Both the position numbers and the translations under genes were made by a program. A stretch of 64,000 bases of DNA, from NCBI GenBank assembly GCA_049116495.1, contig JAGDYV010000043.1, positions 1 through 64,000 on the forward strand, read 5' to 3'. This DNA comes from CAJQQK01 sp049116495. Lineage in GTDB: Bacteria; Pseudomonadota; Alphaproteobacteria; Rhizobiales; Hyphomicrobiaceae. Shown here piece after piece: positions 36,653 through 46,078 of the stretch (position 1 is its first letter; each line of letters begins with the position of its first letter). Under the pieces are notes generated by a model. It was not told the origin of the DNA, searched no databases, and saw nothing but the letters and a program-made list of their open reading frames with translations.

Positions 36653-37858
36653 ATGAGCACGTCAACAGCTACGACGACAAACCCAGACACGATTGACGGT
36701 TCTGGATATCCTCTTGGTTTTCTCGTCAACAAGGCAGCTGGGCAGATCGGGGTGCTTGGTGCATCACCGGCTGAGGATACCTTCGTCGTCGAAGCGCGCA
36801 TGTTTGTCGGTCATCAGCGGGAAGCCGTGATTAAGCAAGGCAATGACGGGGGTTCCTGGCGCCTCACGTGCGATGAAGGCAAGCACATGAAAGGGACCGA
36901 TCTGGCTCCTTTTCCGCTTGGTTTTTTCAATGCCGGCTTACAGTCTGATCTCATCGGCCGCCTCCTGAAGCTTGCCGAGGCGCGGGGGATTTCACTCGAT
37001 GACGTGTCGATTTCCCTTCAGAACCACTATTGGATGACGGGATCCTTTTTTCGCGGTACCGGTGAAGGGTTTGCCGATCCCGCCACCGCCAAGGTCAAGC
37101 TGCGCTCGAGCGCTGACGCGGCTGCGATCCGCCAGCTGGTCGACGATGCGGTGGCTGCATCTCCGGCGTTCGGCGCCATGCGTGCCGCGCTGACCAATAC
37201 CTTTGCGATCTATGTGAACGGACGCCGACGCACGGTTGAGACCATGGACGCTTCGACGGCAGCTGATGCACCTGATCCGTACACCACCTACAGCAGTGTT
37301 CCGAAACCGCTCTCAGACAACAACGGCGAGGATGTGATCTGGAAAACGGGTTCGCTGGTTTCCGGTGACATCGAGCCGGCTCCAACCGGTACGACCACTC
37401 GGATCATTCGCAACATTTGCGGTGATAGTCAGCTTGCAAATCCCGCAGGCGTGATTGAAACAGACACATGGCTCAACCTGCCGGGCATGTCGCATTTCAC
37501 GATAAGATCGGACGAGCGTGGCGGCGGTGACGCTGGGCCGTGTGGACTGACATTGATATCCGCCGGCATTGCGTTTTGCTTTATGACTCAGCTTGGCCGC
37601 TACATTGAGCATATGAAGTTCGACATCAACGGTGTCCGGCTAGTGCAATACAGTCCCTATGGATTGGCGTCGCAAGGGAATGCTGTTTCAGGTCATGCAG
37701 GTCCCGTCGACACACATTTGTTCCTCAATGGCCACGCCGACGATGAGACATTCGAACGGCTCATGCACATTGCGGCCCGCACGTGCTATCTGCATGCCAC
37801 GCTTGCCAAAAGCTTGGTGTCAGAAATTGCGGTCGAGTTGAACGGCAAGGATCTTTGA
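36653..37858 (+). CDS. Tandem OsmC-like domain protein
   Basis: The 401-residue protein starts at MSTSTAT, with GGAGAAG just upstream. The second half is a recognisable OsmC-type domain: GPCGLTLISAGIAFCFMTQL, and RTCYLHATLAKSL, whose Cys sits where the C-terminal peroxidatic Cys usually lies. The first half (about 20-200) has an OsmC-like layout (PFPLGFFNAGLQSDLIGRLL) without the cysteines, suggesting a duplicated, degenerate domain. OsmC proteins reduce organic hydroperoxides. A single domain is about 140 residues, so this is a fusion. Confidence 0.75.
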   Translation: MSTSTATTTNPDTIDGSGYPLGFLVNKAAGQIGVLGASPAEDTFVVEARMFVGHQREAVIKQGNDGGSWRLTCDEGKHMKGTDLAPFPLGFFNAGLQSDLIGRLLKLAEARGISLDDVSISLQNHYWMTGSFFRGTGEGFADPATAKVKLRSSADAAAIRQLVDDAVAASPAFGAMRAALTNTFAIYVNGRRRTVETMDASTAADAPDPYTTYSSVPKPLSDNNGEDVIWKTGSLVSGDIEPAPTGTTTRIIRNICGDSQLANPAGVIETDTWLNLPGMSHFTIRSDERGGGDAGPCGLTLISAGIAFCFMTQLGRYIEHMKFDINGVRLVQYSPYGLASQGNAVSGHAGPVDTHLFLNGHADDETFERLMHIAARTCYLHATLAKSLVSEIAVELNGKDL

Positions 37859-37864
37859 GTTCCG

Positions 37865-37884
37865 GATCGGCTGCAGCCGATCCA
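37865..37884. terminator. 20-base perfect palindrome after the OsmC-like gene
   Basis: GGATCGGCTG followed directly by CAGCCGATCC, six bases after the stop codon. As RNA it forms a stable hairpin. No T-run follows, so it may stabilise the 3' end or terminate weakly. Confidence 0.55.
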
Positions 37885-38076
37885 TTCGGCACTGTCGGAT
37901 TGGCGACAATTTCACATGCTGCGGACGTCGTCTCGTTTCCGGCGTCAGGTCTGCGGGCTCGGCGGCCGGGCTCGATCTGACGGCGGCGGCGAACCGCAAG
38001 TGCGTCGTGCTCCTGCTATCCGGCTTTGACGGACCGGCATATTTTCCTCTAGCGATCGTTTGCGAAAGACACTTTT

Positions 38077-39360
38077 TTGAGCGCGACGTCTCCTTCCAAG
38101 CCTGCTGATCAATGGCCGGTGTTACCGCTCCTTGCCTGGGGCACCGCGACTATGTTCTTTTTCTATGCCTGGGTGCTCCGCGTTTCGCCGAGTGTGATGG
38201 TCAGCGAATTGATGCGCGACTTTGCGGTTGGCGGGGCCATTCTTGGAAACCTCTCTGCGTTCTATTTTTACGGCTACTCGACAATGCAGGTGCCCGTCGG
38301 CGTCCTCATGGATCGGTTCGGGCCGCGACGATTGCTGACAATCTCGGCGTTGGCCTGCACGGGCGGTTGTCTGTTGTTTGCGGCAAGTGGGGAAGCCATG
38401 TCGGCGTCACTCAGCCGTTTGGTGATTGGCGCCGGGGCGGCGTTCGGACTGGTTGGCGCAATGACCATTGCCGGGCAATGGTTCCCGACGCACCGTTTTG
38501 CGCTGCTTTCTGGTCTTGCCATAATGATGGGAATGATCGGGGGCGTGTTTGGGCAGGCGCCGGCCAGGCTTGCCGTCGAGGCATTGGGTTGGCGTCAAAC
38601 GATGATCGCATTTTCGGCGGGCGGATTGGTGCTTGCTGTTGCTGCGTGGTCCTTTGTGCGCGACAAGCCTGTGGCCAGCGGCGTGCATCAGCGATCCGTA
38701 TGGCGCTCACTTGGAGCCGTCTTCAGAAACCGACAGGTCTGGCTCAATGCCATCGCGGGGATCGGCACGACGGCGCCCTTGCTTGGATTTGCCGGACTGT
38801 GGGGCGTGCCCTATTTCGCGACGCGCTATGACATCGATCGTGCGGCTGCCGCGGGGATGACCTCTCTGTTGCTGATTGGTCTGGCGATAGGTTCTCCATT
38901 TTTCGGCTGGCTCTCCGACCGTATGCAACGGCGGCGGCTGCCGTTGATCTTCGGGCTTCTCACCTGTCTGTTAGCATTTGCCGCGCTGGTTTATGTGCCC
39001 GACGTACCAATTGGCATTGCGACGGCGCTGGCGCTCGTTTGTGGCTTTGGCGCCGCATCACAAATCACATGTTTTGCCGCGGCACGTGAGTCCAGTCCAA
39101 GCGCGCTCAGCGGTACGACGCTTGGGATTACGAACGGATTGGTGACCAGTGCAGGCGCCGTCTTTCAACCGTTGATTGGTTCACTACTTGATATGGGCTG
39201 GACGGGAGAGACTGACGGCGGTGCGCGGGTCTATGATCTTGTAACATATCAATTCGCGCTTCTTGCTGTGACGATCGGGACCACCGTTGGATTGCTGTCG
39301 GCGCTTGCAACGCGCGAAACATACTGTCGGCCATTCGACGAGTTCAAACCCGCCACGTAG
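38077..39360 (+). CDS. MFS transporter
   Basis: The 427-residue protein has about twelve membrane segments, with the early motif PVGVLMDRFGPRRLL (motif A) and FFGWLSDRMQRRRL at the central loop, where the motif repeats. The start is a TTG at 38077 with a weak upstream site; the first ATG, 30 residues in, would remove part of the first membrane segment. The substrate cannot be inferred. Confidence 0.88.
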   Translation: MSATSPSKPADQWPVLPLLAWGTATMFFFYAWVLRVSPSVMVSELMRDFAVGGAILGNLSAFYFYGYSTMQVPVGVLMDRFGPRRLLTISALACTGGCLLFAASGEAMSASLSRLVIGAGAAFGLVGAMTIAGQWFPTHRFALLSGLAIMMGMIGGVFGQAPARLAVEALGWRQTMIAFSAGGLVLAVAAWSFVRDKPVASGVHQRSVWRSLGAVFRNRQVWLNAIAGIGTTAPLLGFAGLWGVPYFATRYDIDRAAAAGMTSLLLIGLAIGSPFFGWLSDRMQRRRLPLIFGLLTCLLAFAALVYVPDVPIGIATALALVCGFGAASQITCFAAARESSPSALSGTTLGITNGLVTSAGAVFQPLIGSLLDMGWTGETDGGARVYDLVTYQFALLAVTIGTTVGLLSALATRETYCRPFDEFKPAT

Positions 39361-39516
39361 TTGTCGCCGCCACCGTGCCTTTTGGCGCAGGCGAAGTTCA
39401 ACTACAGTGGCAGGTGATCGTCGGTTTTGACGGGCCCCAAAACGACGATCGAACTCTTACGATCGGCTCTGAACTGTGCCATCGAACGCTCCAGTCCTGA
39501 TGGAAAGGTATGCACC

Positions 39517-40149
39517 ATGGCGAAAGAACTGGAAGGATTTGTCGCGCGTCTGACGGCGCTCGGAGGCGGTTCGGGCGACAGCCGTGAGATCTATGAAGAT
39601 TGGGCGCCGACCTACGAGAAAAATCTGCAAGACGACTACGGTTACGTTGCACCGGAACTGGCCGTTGATGTCTTTGCCCGGCATTGCCGGGATAAGGACA
39701 CCCGAATCCTCGACCTTGGTTGCGGCACCGGCCTTGTCGGCGTTGAGCTTTCCAAACGCGGTTTTCGTCACTTCGATGGGCTGGATGTTTCGCCGGGCAT
39801 GCTGGATGTTGCACGAAGCAAGCAAATTTACGGCGACCTCTTGGTTGGTGACATGACGCAACCGATCGATCTTTCCGGGCAAACCTATGACGCTGCCATT
39901 GCGGTGGGATGTTTTGGCGGTGGCCATCTCGGGCCGGAACATCTGACAAACATTGTAAAATGCGTCAAGCCGGGCGGACTTCTGGTCCTTTACATCAATG
40001 ACATCCCGTACGATGAAGACGATTATCCGAAGCACTTTGCGTCACTTGAGGAAGGCGGCCACTGTCGCGTCCTGGCCGAGGAGAAATCGAACTACATGCA
40101 ATCCTTGGATCGACCGGGCTGGGCGGTTGTGTTGAGCCGTATAGAATAA
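39517..40149 (+). CDS. Class I SAM-dependent methyltransferase
   Basis: The 210-residue protein starts at MAKELEGF (39517) with GGAAAGG upstream. Motif I is ILDLGCGTGLVGVEL, with GLDVSPGMLDVAR (acidic residue binding the SAM ribose) and VKPGGLLVLYIND. It resembles small-molecule methyltransferases. The M19 peptidase gene begins 21 bases later, so the two may be co-transcribed. Confidence 0.9.
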   Translation: MAKELEGFVARLTALGGGSGDSREIYEDWAPTYEKNLQDDYGYVAPELAVDVFARHCRDKDTRILDLGCGTGLVGVELSKRGFRHFDGLDVSPGMLDVARSKQIYGDLLVGDMTQPIDLSGQTYDAAIAVGCFGGGHLGPEHLTNIVKCVKPGGLLVLYINDIPYDEDDYPKHFASLEEGGHCRVLAEEKSNYMQSLDRPGWAVVLSRIE

Positions 40150-40170
40150 CAGAATTAGTCAGGGATAGTG

Positions 40171-41160
40171 ATGGGAGGATTGATGGCAGGCAGCCTCTTC
40201 AACAACGCGTTGGTTTGGGACGCCCATGCAGGCTTTGAAACGCGCAGTGCTGACGATCTGGAACCGCTGCAGGAATGGCGCGACGCCGGTGTCAACTTCC
40301 TGTCGGTCAATGTCGGCTACGATGTCAATGTGTGGCACGACACCGTCAAGGCACTGGCTGTTGCGCGCGACTGGCTGCACGTCACGGATGGCTATCGCTT
40401 GATCGGAAATGTGCGAGAACTGGACCAGGCGGTTGCGGCCGGCGAGATGGCGGTTGCCTTTGACATCGAAGGTGCCAATGCACTCGACGGACGGGTCGAC
40501 ATGGTGCGGTTCTACTATGATCTCGGTGTGCGCCAGTTGTTGTTGGCCTACAACCTTAACAATCTTGCAGCGGGCGGTTGTCATGACGAAGACGAAGGAC
40601 TGAGTGCTTTCGGCTATGACATCGTCGCCGCAATGAATGGCGTTGGTATGCTTGTCGATTGTTCGCACTGCGGCTACCGCACGACGATGGACGTGATGTC
40701 CTGCTCCTCTGATCCCGTCATCTTTTCACATTCGAACGTGCGGGCATTGTGTGATCATGAACGCAACATCCGTGACGATCAGGCCCTACGTTGTGCCGAG
40801 ACCGGCGGTGTCGTCGGCGTCAACGGCATAAGCCGCTTCGTCGGTGACGATGATACGCGGACAACATCTGTCGTCGATCATATCGACTACTACCTCGACC
40901 TCGTCGGCCCTGATCACGTCGGCATCGGTCTCGATTATTTCTATGAAATGAGCGGTGGTTCGGGGTTCAACGAGACCGTATCTCAAAACGCGCAATTCTG
41001 GCCGACGTCACAATATCCCGAAGGGGGGCTGCGTTGTGCAGCGCCTGCGCAATTTGCCGAGATCGCGCACGAGATGGTGCGACGCAATCATCAGGAAAAC
41101 GTTGTGCGTCGCGTTCTGGGTGGCAATTTTCGTCGAGTGGCTGAGCAGGTCTGGAAGTGA
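40171..41160 (+). CDS. Membrane dipeptidase (peptidase M19) family
   Basis: The 329-residue TIM-barrel protein has M19 landmarks: FDIEGANAL (bridging Glu), VDCSHCGYRT and IFSHSNVRAL (metal His residues), and HVGIGLDYFYE. The first metal pair, normally HxD in DGHND, reads DAHAGF, so the Asp ligand is Gly. It may bind one metal or act on a non-dipeptide substrate. ATG 40171 has AGGGA five bases before it; ATG 40183 is an alternative. No signal peptide is evident. Confidence 0.85.
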   Translation: MGGLMAGSLFNNALVWDAHAGFETRSADDLEPLQEWRDAGVNFLSVNVGYDVNVWHDTVKALAVARDWLHVTDGYRLIGNVRELDQAVAAGEMAVAFDIEGANALDGRVDMVRFYYDLGVRQLLLAYNLNNLAAGGCHDEDEGLSAFGYDIVAAMNGVGMLVDCSHCGYRTTMDVMSCSSDPVIFSHSNVRALCDHERNIRDDQALRCAETGGVVGVNGISRFVGDDDTRTTSVVDHIDYYLDLVGPDHVGIGLDYFYEMSGGSGFNETVSQNAQFWPTSQYPEGGLRCAAPAQFAEIAHEMVRRNHQENVVRRVLGGNFRRVAEQVWK

Positions 41161-41180
41161 CGCCGGGATTGGCCACCTCA

Positions 41181-41969
41181 CTATTCAGCCGCCTGTGCCG
41201 AAGTTAGGCAATCATCGTTCAATAGTGTGATCGGTGTCAGGTCGCGGTGGTGTTTATAGTCCGGCCGCGACGGTTTTCGCAGCGCATTGGAAACCGGGTT
41301 GGCGATCAACGAGAAAATGGCCCGGTCCCAAGGCGACATGTTGTTCGGCGAGCCATGCACAAGCGTGTCGTGGAAAATCAACATTGTGCCTTTGCCACCT
41401 CTGGCTGATACCAAGCCGCGCCGTTCAACAAGATCCGCGACCCGGGTTTGGTCACAGACCCAGAGTGGGTAACTGGTTGTTTCTGTGTCGAGACGAGCGC
41501 CGTGTTCGCCGACTTTGTGAGAGCCTGGGATGAAATACAGCGGGCCATTGAACTCCGTAACGTCGTCCAGAAAGATGTGCAGGTTGAGGGCCGCCGGTTT
41601 CGGCACGCCGTCCTCCGCATAGTGCGTGGCAAAATCATAATGCCACTGCCAGATTTCCCCCGAGAATGCGGCTTTTACATTGACCTTGACCTGTTGGATG
41701 TAGGCTGCTTCGTCGAGTACTTGCAGCGCTGGTGCGGTCAGGCGAGGATGGCGGACCAGCCTTGCGAACAGGTCATCACGCAAATGGAGTCCCATGATGG
41801 TGCGGATTTCGCCCGACGACTGCTCGACAATGTTGCCCGGATGATCCTGCGCCAGGAGCGCTGGCAGGCGATCCCGGATAAGGTCCACTTCTTCACTTGA
41901 GAAGCGATCCGGCAAAATCAAAAAGCCATCCTGGTCCAGGACATCACATTGAGACGCGGTCAGTTTCAT
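41181..41969 (-). CDS. Phytanoyl-CoA dioxygenase (PhyH) family Fe(II)/2-oxoglutarate oxygenase
   Basis: The 262-residue protein starts at MKLTASQCDV with GGAGGA upstream. The iron site is HYD in WQWHYDFATHYAEDG plus the His in DTLVHGSPNN, and the Arg in DRAIFSLIAN binds 2-oxoglutarate. The WHYDF..HYAEDG..P block resembles ectoine hydroxylase EctD, but no ectoine biosynthesis genes are nearby. It lies 82 bases downstream of the transaminase on the same strand. Confidence 0.88.
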   Translation of the reverse strand: MKLTASQCDVLDQDGFLILPDRFSSEEVDLIRDRLPALLAQDHPGNIVEQSSGEIRTIMGLHLRDDLFARLVRHPRLTAPALQVLDEAAYIQQVKVNVKAAFSGEIWQWHYDFATHYAEDGVPKPAALNLHIFLDDVTEFNGPLYFIPGSHKVGEHGARLDTETTSYPLWVCDQTRVADLVERRGLVSARGGKGTMLIFHDTLVHGSPNNMSPWDRAIFSLIANPVSNALRKPSRPDYKHHRDLTPITLLNDDCLTSAQAAE

Positions 41970-42051
41970 CGGGCGGACATCCTCCTGGAAATACAAACCT
42001 AGTCGTACCGTTTCAAGAGCAGCAAGTCCCCGTGCGCTGCGGCTTGCCCTG

Positions 42052-42978
42052 TCACGCGTTAGCGGCCAGCTCATAGCGTACGGGTGTGGCGTAGGCCGGA
42101 TCATCATGGAGCTGCCAGTACATCTCCTTGAGCCGTGTCGTCACCGGCCCCGGCGCACCATCTCCGACAGGCGCACCATCGATGCCGCGGACCGGCATGA
42201 TGCCGCCGGCTGTTGAGGTGATGAACACCTCGTCGGAATCACGCAGGGCCTGCGCTGGAATCTTGGTCAACCGGCACTCAATGTTGAGCTTATCCGAAAG
42301 CTCGGTAACCGTTCGTCGCGTGATTCCTTCCAGCACACCGCTATCGGGCGACATGAGCACACCATCGTTTAACGCAAAAATGTTCCAGCCTCGGCCTTCG
42401 GTCACGTTGTCGTCCTGATCGAGCAACACGGCATAGCGCGCATCGCGGTCATAAGCCTCGAACAGCGAACGAACGAAATCGAGGCGGCCGAAATTCTTCA
42501 CGCGCGGGTCGACCGATTCTGGCGGTATCCGGATCGTATCGGCGATGACGATGTCGCTTCCGTTGACCAGTTCTTCATCGCTCACGACCTTATAGTACGG
42601 CAATGCCCAGACCATGAATTTGTTCTCGCACGTGCGCAAATCCTTATGCCCGGTGGTCGGTGAACCGCGCGTCGCAACGAAGGTGATCATCGAATCTCGG
42701 AGATTGGCGCGCGCGACACAACCGTGAAGCACTTCTGCCACCTGGTCACGTTCAATGCCAAGTGATGTGTAACGGCGTTCTATGATCGAGTTGTCCCACC
42801 TGTCGAGGTGATCTTCGAGTCGGAAGAAGCTGCCGTTATGGACATGGACGGCGTCGTAGCACATGTCGCCGAGTTGAAAGCCCATGTCCGTAATCGGAAG
42901 CCGCATCTCCGAAATCGGCATGTATGTGCCATCCATGAAACCCATTCCGGCCGTGCCGTAACCATCACCGTGGGACAT
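42052..42978 (-). CDS. Class IV aminotransferase, (R)-selective amine transaminase-like
   Basis: The 308-residue fold-type IV PLP enzyme has its Schiff-base Lys at residue 161 in DPRVKNFGRLDFVRSLFEA. Motifs LLDQDDNVTEGRGWNIF, GVLEGITRRTV and TSTAGGIMPVRGIDG follow. This motif set, including the TTAGGIMP-type element and the long C-terminus with YWQLHDDPAY, is closer to fungal and Arthrobacter (R)-amine:pyruvate transaminases than to branched-chain or D-alanine aminotransferases. It would transfer an amino group between a prochiral ketone or aldehyde and pyruvate. Physiological substrate unknown. Confidence 0.85.
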   Translation of the reverse strand: MSHGDGYGTAGMGFMDGTYMPISEMRLPITDMGFQLGDMCYDAVHVHNGSFFRLEDHLDRWDNSIIERRYTSLGIERDQVAEVLHGCVARANLRDSMITFVATRGSPTTGHKDLRTCENKFMVWALPYYKVVSDEELVNGSDIVIADTIRIPPESVDPRVKNFGRLDFVRSLFEAYDRDARYAVLLDQDDNVTEGRGWNIFALNDGVLMSPDSGVLEGITRRTVTELSDKLNIECRLTKIPAQALRDSDEVFITSTAGGIMPVRGIDGAPVGDGAPGPVTTRLKEMYWQLHDDPAYATPVRYELAANA

Positions 42979-43169
42979 TTCGAACCTCCTCAGCTGATCT
43001 TAGGGTGTTCAATTCGTAACCCGTCGGTTTCGTCCGGTAAAGCGCCAGGCGGCTTTGATCTGTCTCGAACGGCGAGCCCCACAAATGGTGTCGTTACGCA
43101 TTTAACCGGCATCCACTTCGAGCAACGGCGCCGGCGCTCCAAAAGCTGCAGACACGATTGCCTGCGAAG

Positions 43170-44684
43170 TCAGCCGGCATTCGACTTCGGCATTCTCGCC
43201 AGCAGACACAGCGGAATAGCGGCCACGGCGACCCACGTATACATTGTGAATGCATTCATATAGCCGATCATCGCGGCTTGTCGGCCTATCTCGCCGGCGA
43301 ATTTTGCCATGCCGACACTTGAATCGAGCGACCATGAACCGGTTGCCCACGGCATATACCAGACGTTGTTGAACGGTGATACCGTCTCGACCATTCGTGA
43401 GTAGTTGACACTGGACGTGCGCACGATCTCGGCGACCGCCACCGATATGAATATGCTCGATCCGAAGTTGCGCAGCAGATGGAACATACCCATCGCCTCG
43501 CCACGAGCCTCCGGTGCGAGCGTCGCAAACGTCACGACGGTGATCGGGATCCAGGCAATGCCAATCCCGATTCCCTGAAGAACCGTATTGAACGCCAACA
43601 ACGACGGGCTGACGTTGAGATCGTATTGCATCATGCCCCAGCCGCCATATACCTGCATGCCGAAGCCCAGCATCATCATCAGGCGCGCATCAATGCGACC
43701 GGTCAGCATCGCAAAGGCTGCTCCCATCGCAGCGCCGACCCCTCGCCAGCCAATGAACGCGCCAATGGCTGCATCGGTGTAGCTTGCATGGTTCTGCAAC
43801 AGCGGCGGCAACAGCACGACCGGCGCAAAGTTCAGCATCCCATAAAAGAAGACGAGCAACATTCCGAGCGCGTAGTTGCGATCCCGAAAGAGCGACAGCC
43901 GGACGAATGGTCGATCGGCGGTCAGACTGTGCACGACGAACATATAAAACGCGATGCAGGCGAGCAACGTTGCAACGATGATCTCTTGCGATTGAAACCA
44001 GTCGAGTCGTTGTCCTCGCGAGAACACGAGCTGCGCACCGGCGACCGCGATCGACAGCGTAAGAAAGCCGCTCCAGTCGAGATGAGGGGATTCGCGGTTC
44101 GGCCGGACGGGCAGAATGAAACGAAAGCCAACCGCTGTGATGAGGGCGAGCGGCACAATCATCCAGAACGCCCATTGCCAACCATAGAGTTGGGATACCT
44201 CACCGCCGATGGTCGGCCCGATCACAGGCCCGACGACGTTCGCCATACCGTAGATCGCCAACACCTTGCCGTGTTGGTGCCTGGGACTGGTGTCAAGCAG
44301 AAGTGTGTGACCAAGCGGAATGAGCGGCGCACCGGCGATGCCTTGAATGATCCGCCACAATATCAACTCTTCGAGCGTCGTGGCTGTGCCGCACAGGAAG
44401 GTCGATGCGGCGAAGACCGTGCAACACCAGACCATCGTGTTGCGGCGTCCAAAACGCTCAGAGATCCACCCCGTCATCGGGGTGACCACAGCCGTTGCGA
44501 CGATATTAAAGGTCATCGCCCAGGACACTTCGTCCTGCGTCGCGCCAAGGGTGCCCTGCATTTGCGGCAGCAGCGCAGAGACGATCAGAATTGACGAGGC
44601 ATAGAGGATCGTCGATAGCGCCACGAAAACAACGATCAGCGCTCGCTGAAGCGTCGTCACTTCGTAAACGGCATCATCGCTCAT
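43170..44684 (-). CDS. DHA2-type MFS drug efflux transporter (EmrB/QacA-like)
   Basis: The 504-residue protein has about fourteen membrane segments, the DHA2 size. Motif A is GWISERFGRRNTMVW, and the motif C region contains GMANVVGPVIGPTIGG. It exports hydrophobic drugs or metabolites using the proton gradient. No membrane-fusion (EmrA) gene is adjacent, so the partner is absent or elsewhere. Confidence 0.93.
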   Translation of the reverse strand: MSDDAVYEVTTLQRALIVVFVALSTILYASSILIVSALLPQMQGTLGATQDEVSWAMTFNIVATAVVTPMTGWISERFGRRNTMVWCCTVFAASTFLCGTATTLEELILWRIIQGIAGAPLIPLGHTLLLDTSPRHQHGKVLAIYGMANVVGPVIGPTIGGEVSQLYGWQWAFWMIVPLALITAVGFRFILPVRPNRESPHLDWSGFLTLSIAVAGAQLVFSRGQRLDWFQSQEIIVATLLACIAFYMFVVHSLTADRPFVRLSLFRDRNYALGMLLVFFYGMLNFAPVVLLPPLLQNHASYTDAAIGAFIGWRGVGAAMGAAFAMLTGRIDARLMMMLGFGMQVYGGWGMMQYDLNVSPSLLAFNTVLQGIGIGIAWIPITVVTFATLAPEARGEAMGMFHLLRNFGSSIFISVAVAEIVRTSSVNYSRMVETVSPFNNVWYMPWATGSWSLDSSVGMAKFAGEIGRQAAMIGYMNAFTMYTWVAVAAIPLCLLARMPKSNAG

Positions 44685-45054
44685 CTTGATCCATCGCGTT
44701 GATTGCCGGTGTCGAGCGGCAAGTCTGTCTTCACGGCAATCAGTCGTCCGACTTCATACATCAAGATGACCGCTCTGTAACTTCATGGTGAAGCCGTACG
44801 GCAACACCTGTTTGCTGCCGTTACGACTGTCAGCGCCTTGGTCATCTGACCATCCTGCTGATCGCTGCGAGGTCAGATCAAAGACAAGACCCACACGAGT
44901 AGACGGTGTCGTAATGTCTCAGATGTTCACTGAAGCTAGTGCTAAGGTGGCGACACGCCGGGCGACTGTTTAGAGCGACCATATCGCAGTAGCGGCAATA
45001 CAACTTGTTGCGGGCTTCGAACCGGAATCGCCAAAGTGAGATTGAGAGCTTGCA
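44685..45054. other. Intergenic stretch between divergent genes
   Basis: No gene recognised. It should contain promoters for the DHA2 exporter (minus) and the DMT transporter (plus). A GAGAG site at about 45044-45048 serves the TTG start at 45055. Confidence 0.4.
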
Positions 45055-45930
45055 TTGCCAATACACCAGACCAGACTCGGCGTCGTCTATTTGCTGGCGG
45101 CAATCGGCTTGATTTCTTTGGTCGACACGATTTGCAAATTCTACACCGGTGAATTGCATGCGGTCATGCTGGCTTGGGGATACTTTGTTGCAATCACCTT
45201 CTTCGTGGCTGGCTATTTCGGCGCTCGTCGGCAATTCTCGTTGTTTCGCTGCAATCGGCCCGGCCTGCAGATCGCGCGTTCCGGCTTCCTTGTTGGATCA
45301 ATCTCCAGCCTGTTCGTTAGCCTTACCTATTTGCCGATCGCCGAGGCCACCGCTATCGGCTTTACCGGGCCGCTGTTTATCACAGCTCTTTCGGTCCCGC
45401 TGCTCGGCGAACGCGTGGGATGGCATCGTTGGCTCGCGGTGGTCGTCGGTCTGGCGGGCGTGCTTGTGATCGTGCGGCCTGGCAGCGATGTCTGGCATTG
45501 GTCGGCGGGTATGGCGCTGCTCGGTGCGGCCTGCTTCGCCATTTTCCAAATCATAACGCGTCTGCTCGCAAACCAGGATCGCCATCAAACGACACTGATC
45601 TACACAAGTATCGGTGGCACCGCATGGGCCAGCTTGCTTGTGCCCTTTTTCTGGACGACCCCGACGATCAATCAGATCGCGATGTTCCTTGCCATCGGTG
45701 CAATGGGAGCCGGTGCGCATTTCGCGATGCTGCAAGCATTTGCGAGAGCGGAGGCATCTTTGCTGGCGCCGTTCAACTACAGCAAGCTCATCTGGGTCAC
45801 GATCTTGGGCTATTTGGTATTCGGCGACCTGCCTGGTTTCAACACATTGATGGGCAGCTCAATCATCGTTGCGGCCGGCCTATACGTCCTCTACCGCGAG
45901 GGACGACGACCGACGGAAGCCATCAGCTAG
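45055..45930 (+). CDS. EamA/DMT superfamily transporter
   Basis: The 291-residue protein has about ten membrane segments in two EamA repeats. Each has the usual signature near its end (ATAIGFTGPLFITALSVPLL in the first, APFNYSKLIWVTILGYLVFG in the second). The start is TTG 45055 with GAGAG six bases upstream. It probably exports amino acids or related metabolites. Confidence 0.9.
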   Translation: MPIHQTRLGVVYLLAAIGLISLVDTICKFYTGELHAVMLAWGYFVAITFFVAGYFGARRQFSLFRCNRPGLQIARSGFLVGSISSLFVSLTYLPIAEATAIGFTGPLFITALSVPLLGERVGWHRWLAVVVGLAGVLVIVRPGSDVWHWSAGMALLGAACFAIFQIITRLLANQDRHQTTLIYTSIGGTAWASLLVPFFWTTPTINQIAMFLAIGAMGAGAHFAMLQAFARAEASLLAPFNYSKLIWVTILGYLVFGDLPGFNTLMGSSIIVAAGLYVLYREGRRPTEAIS

Positions 45931-46078
45931 TACGGGCTGCGCTAGGGAGAATTGGGTTCTATGGCTGGCAGAAAGTAACAGACAACATCTGGGTAATGAT
46001 CTTTGGGTAAGGTGCTATCGCGCTGCCTGTGGTTGGCCTTGGATTGACCTAAGGTTTGTAAATTGGAGGGTCCACACC

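Noticed and set aside
43479..44594. 371-codon plus-strand frame
   Set aside because: Shadow of the DHA2 transporter gene; the translation is highly charged and family-free.
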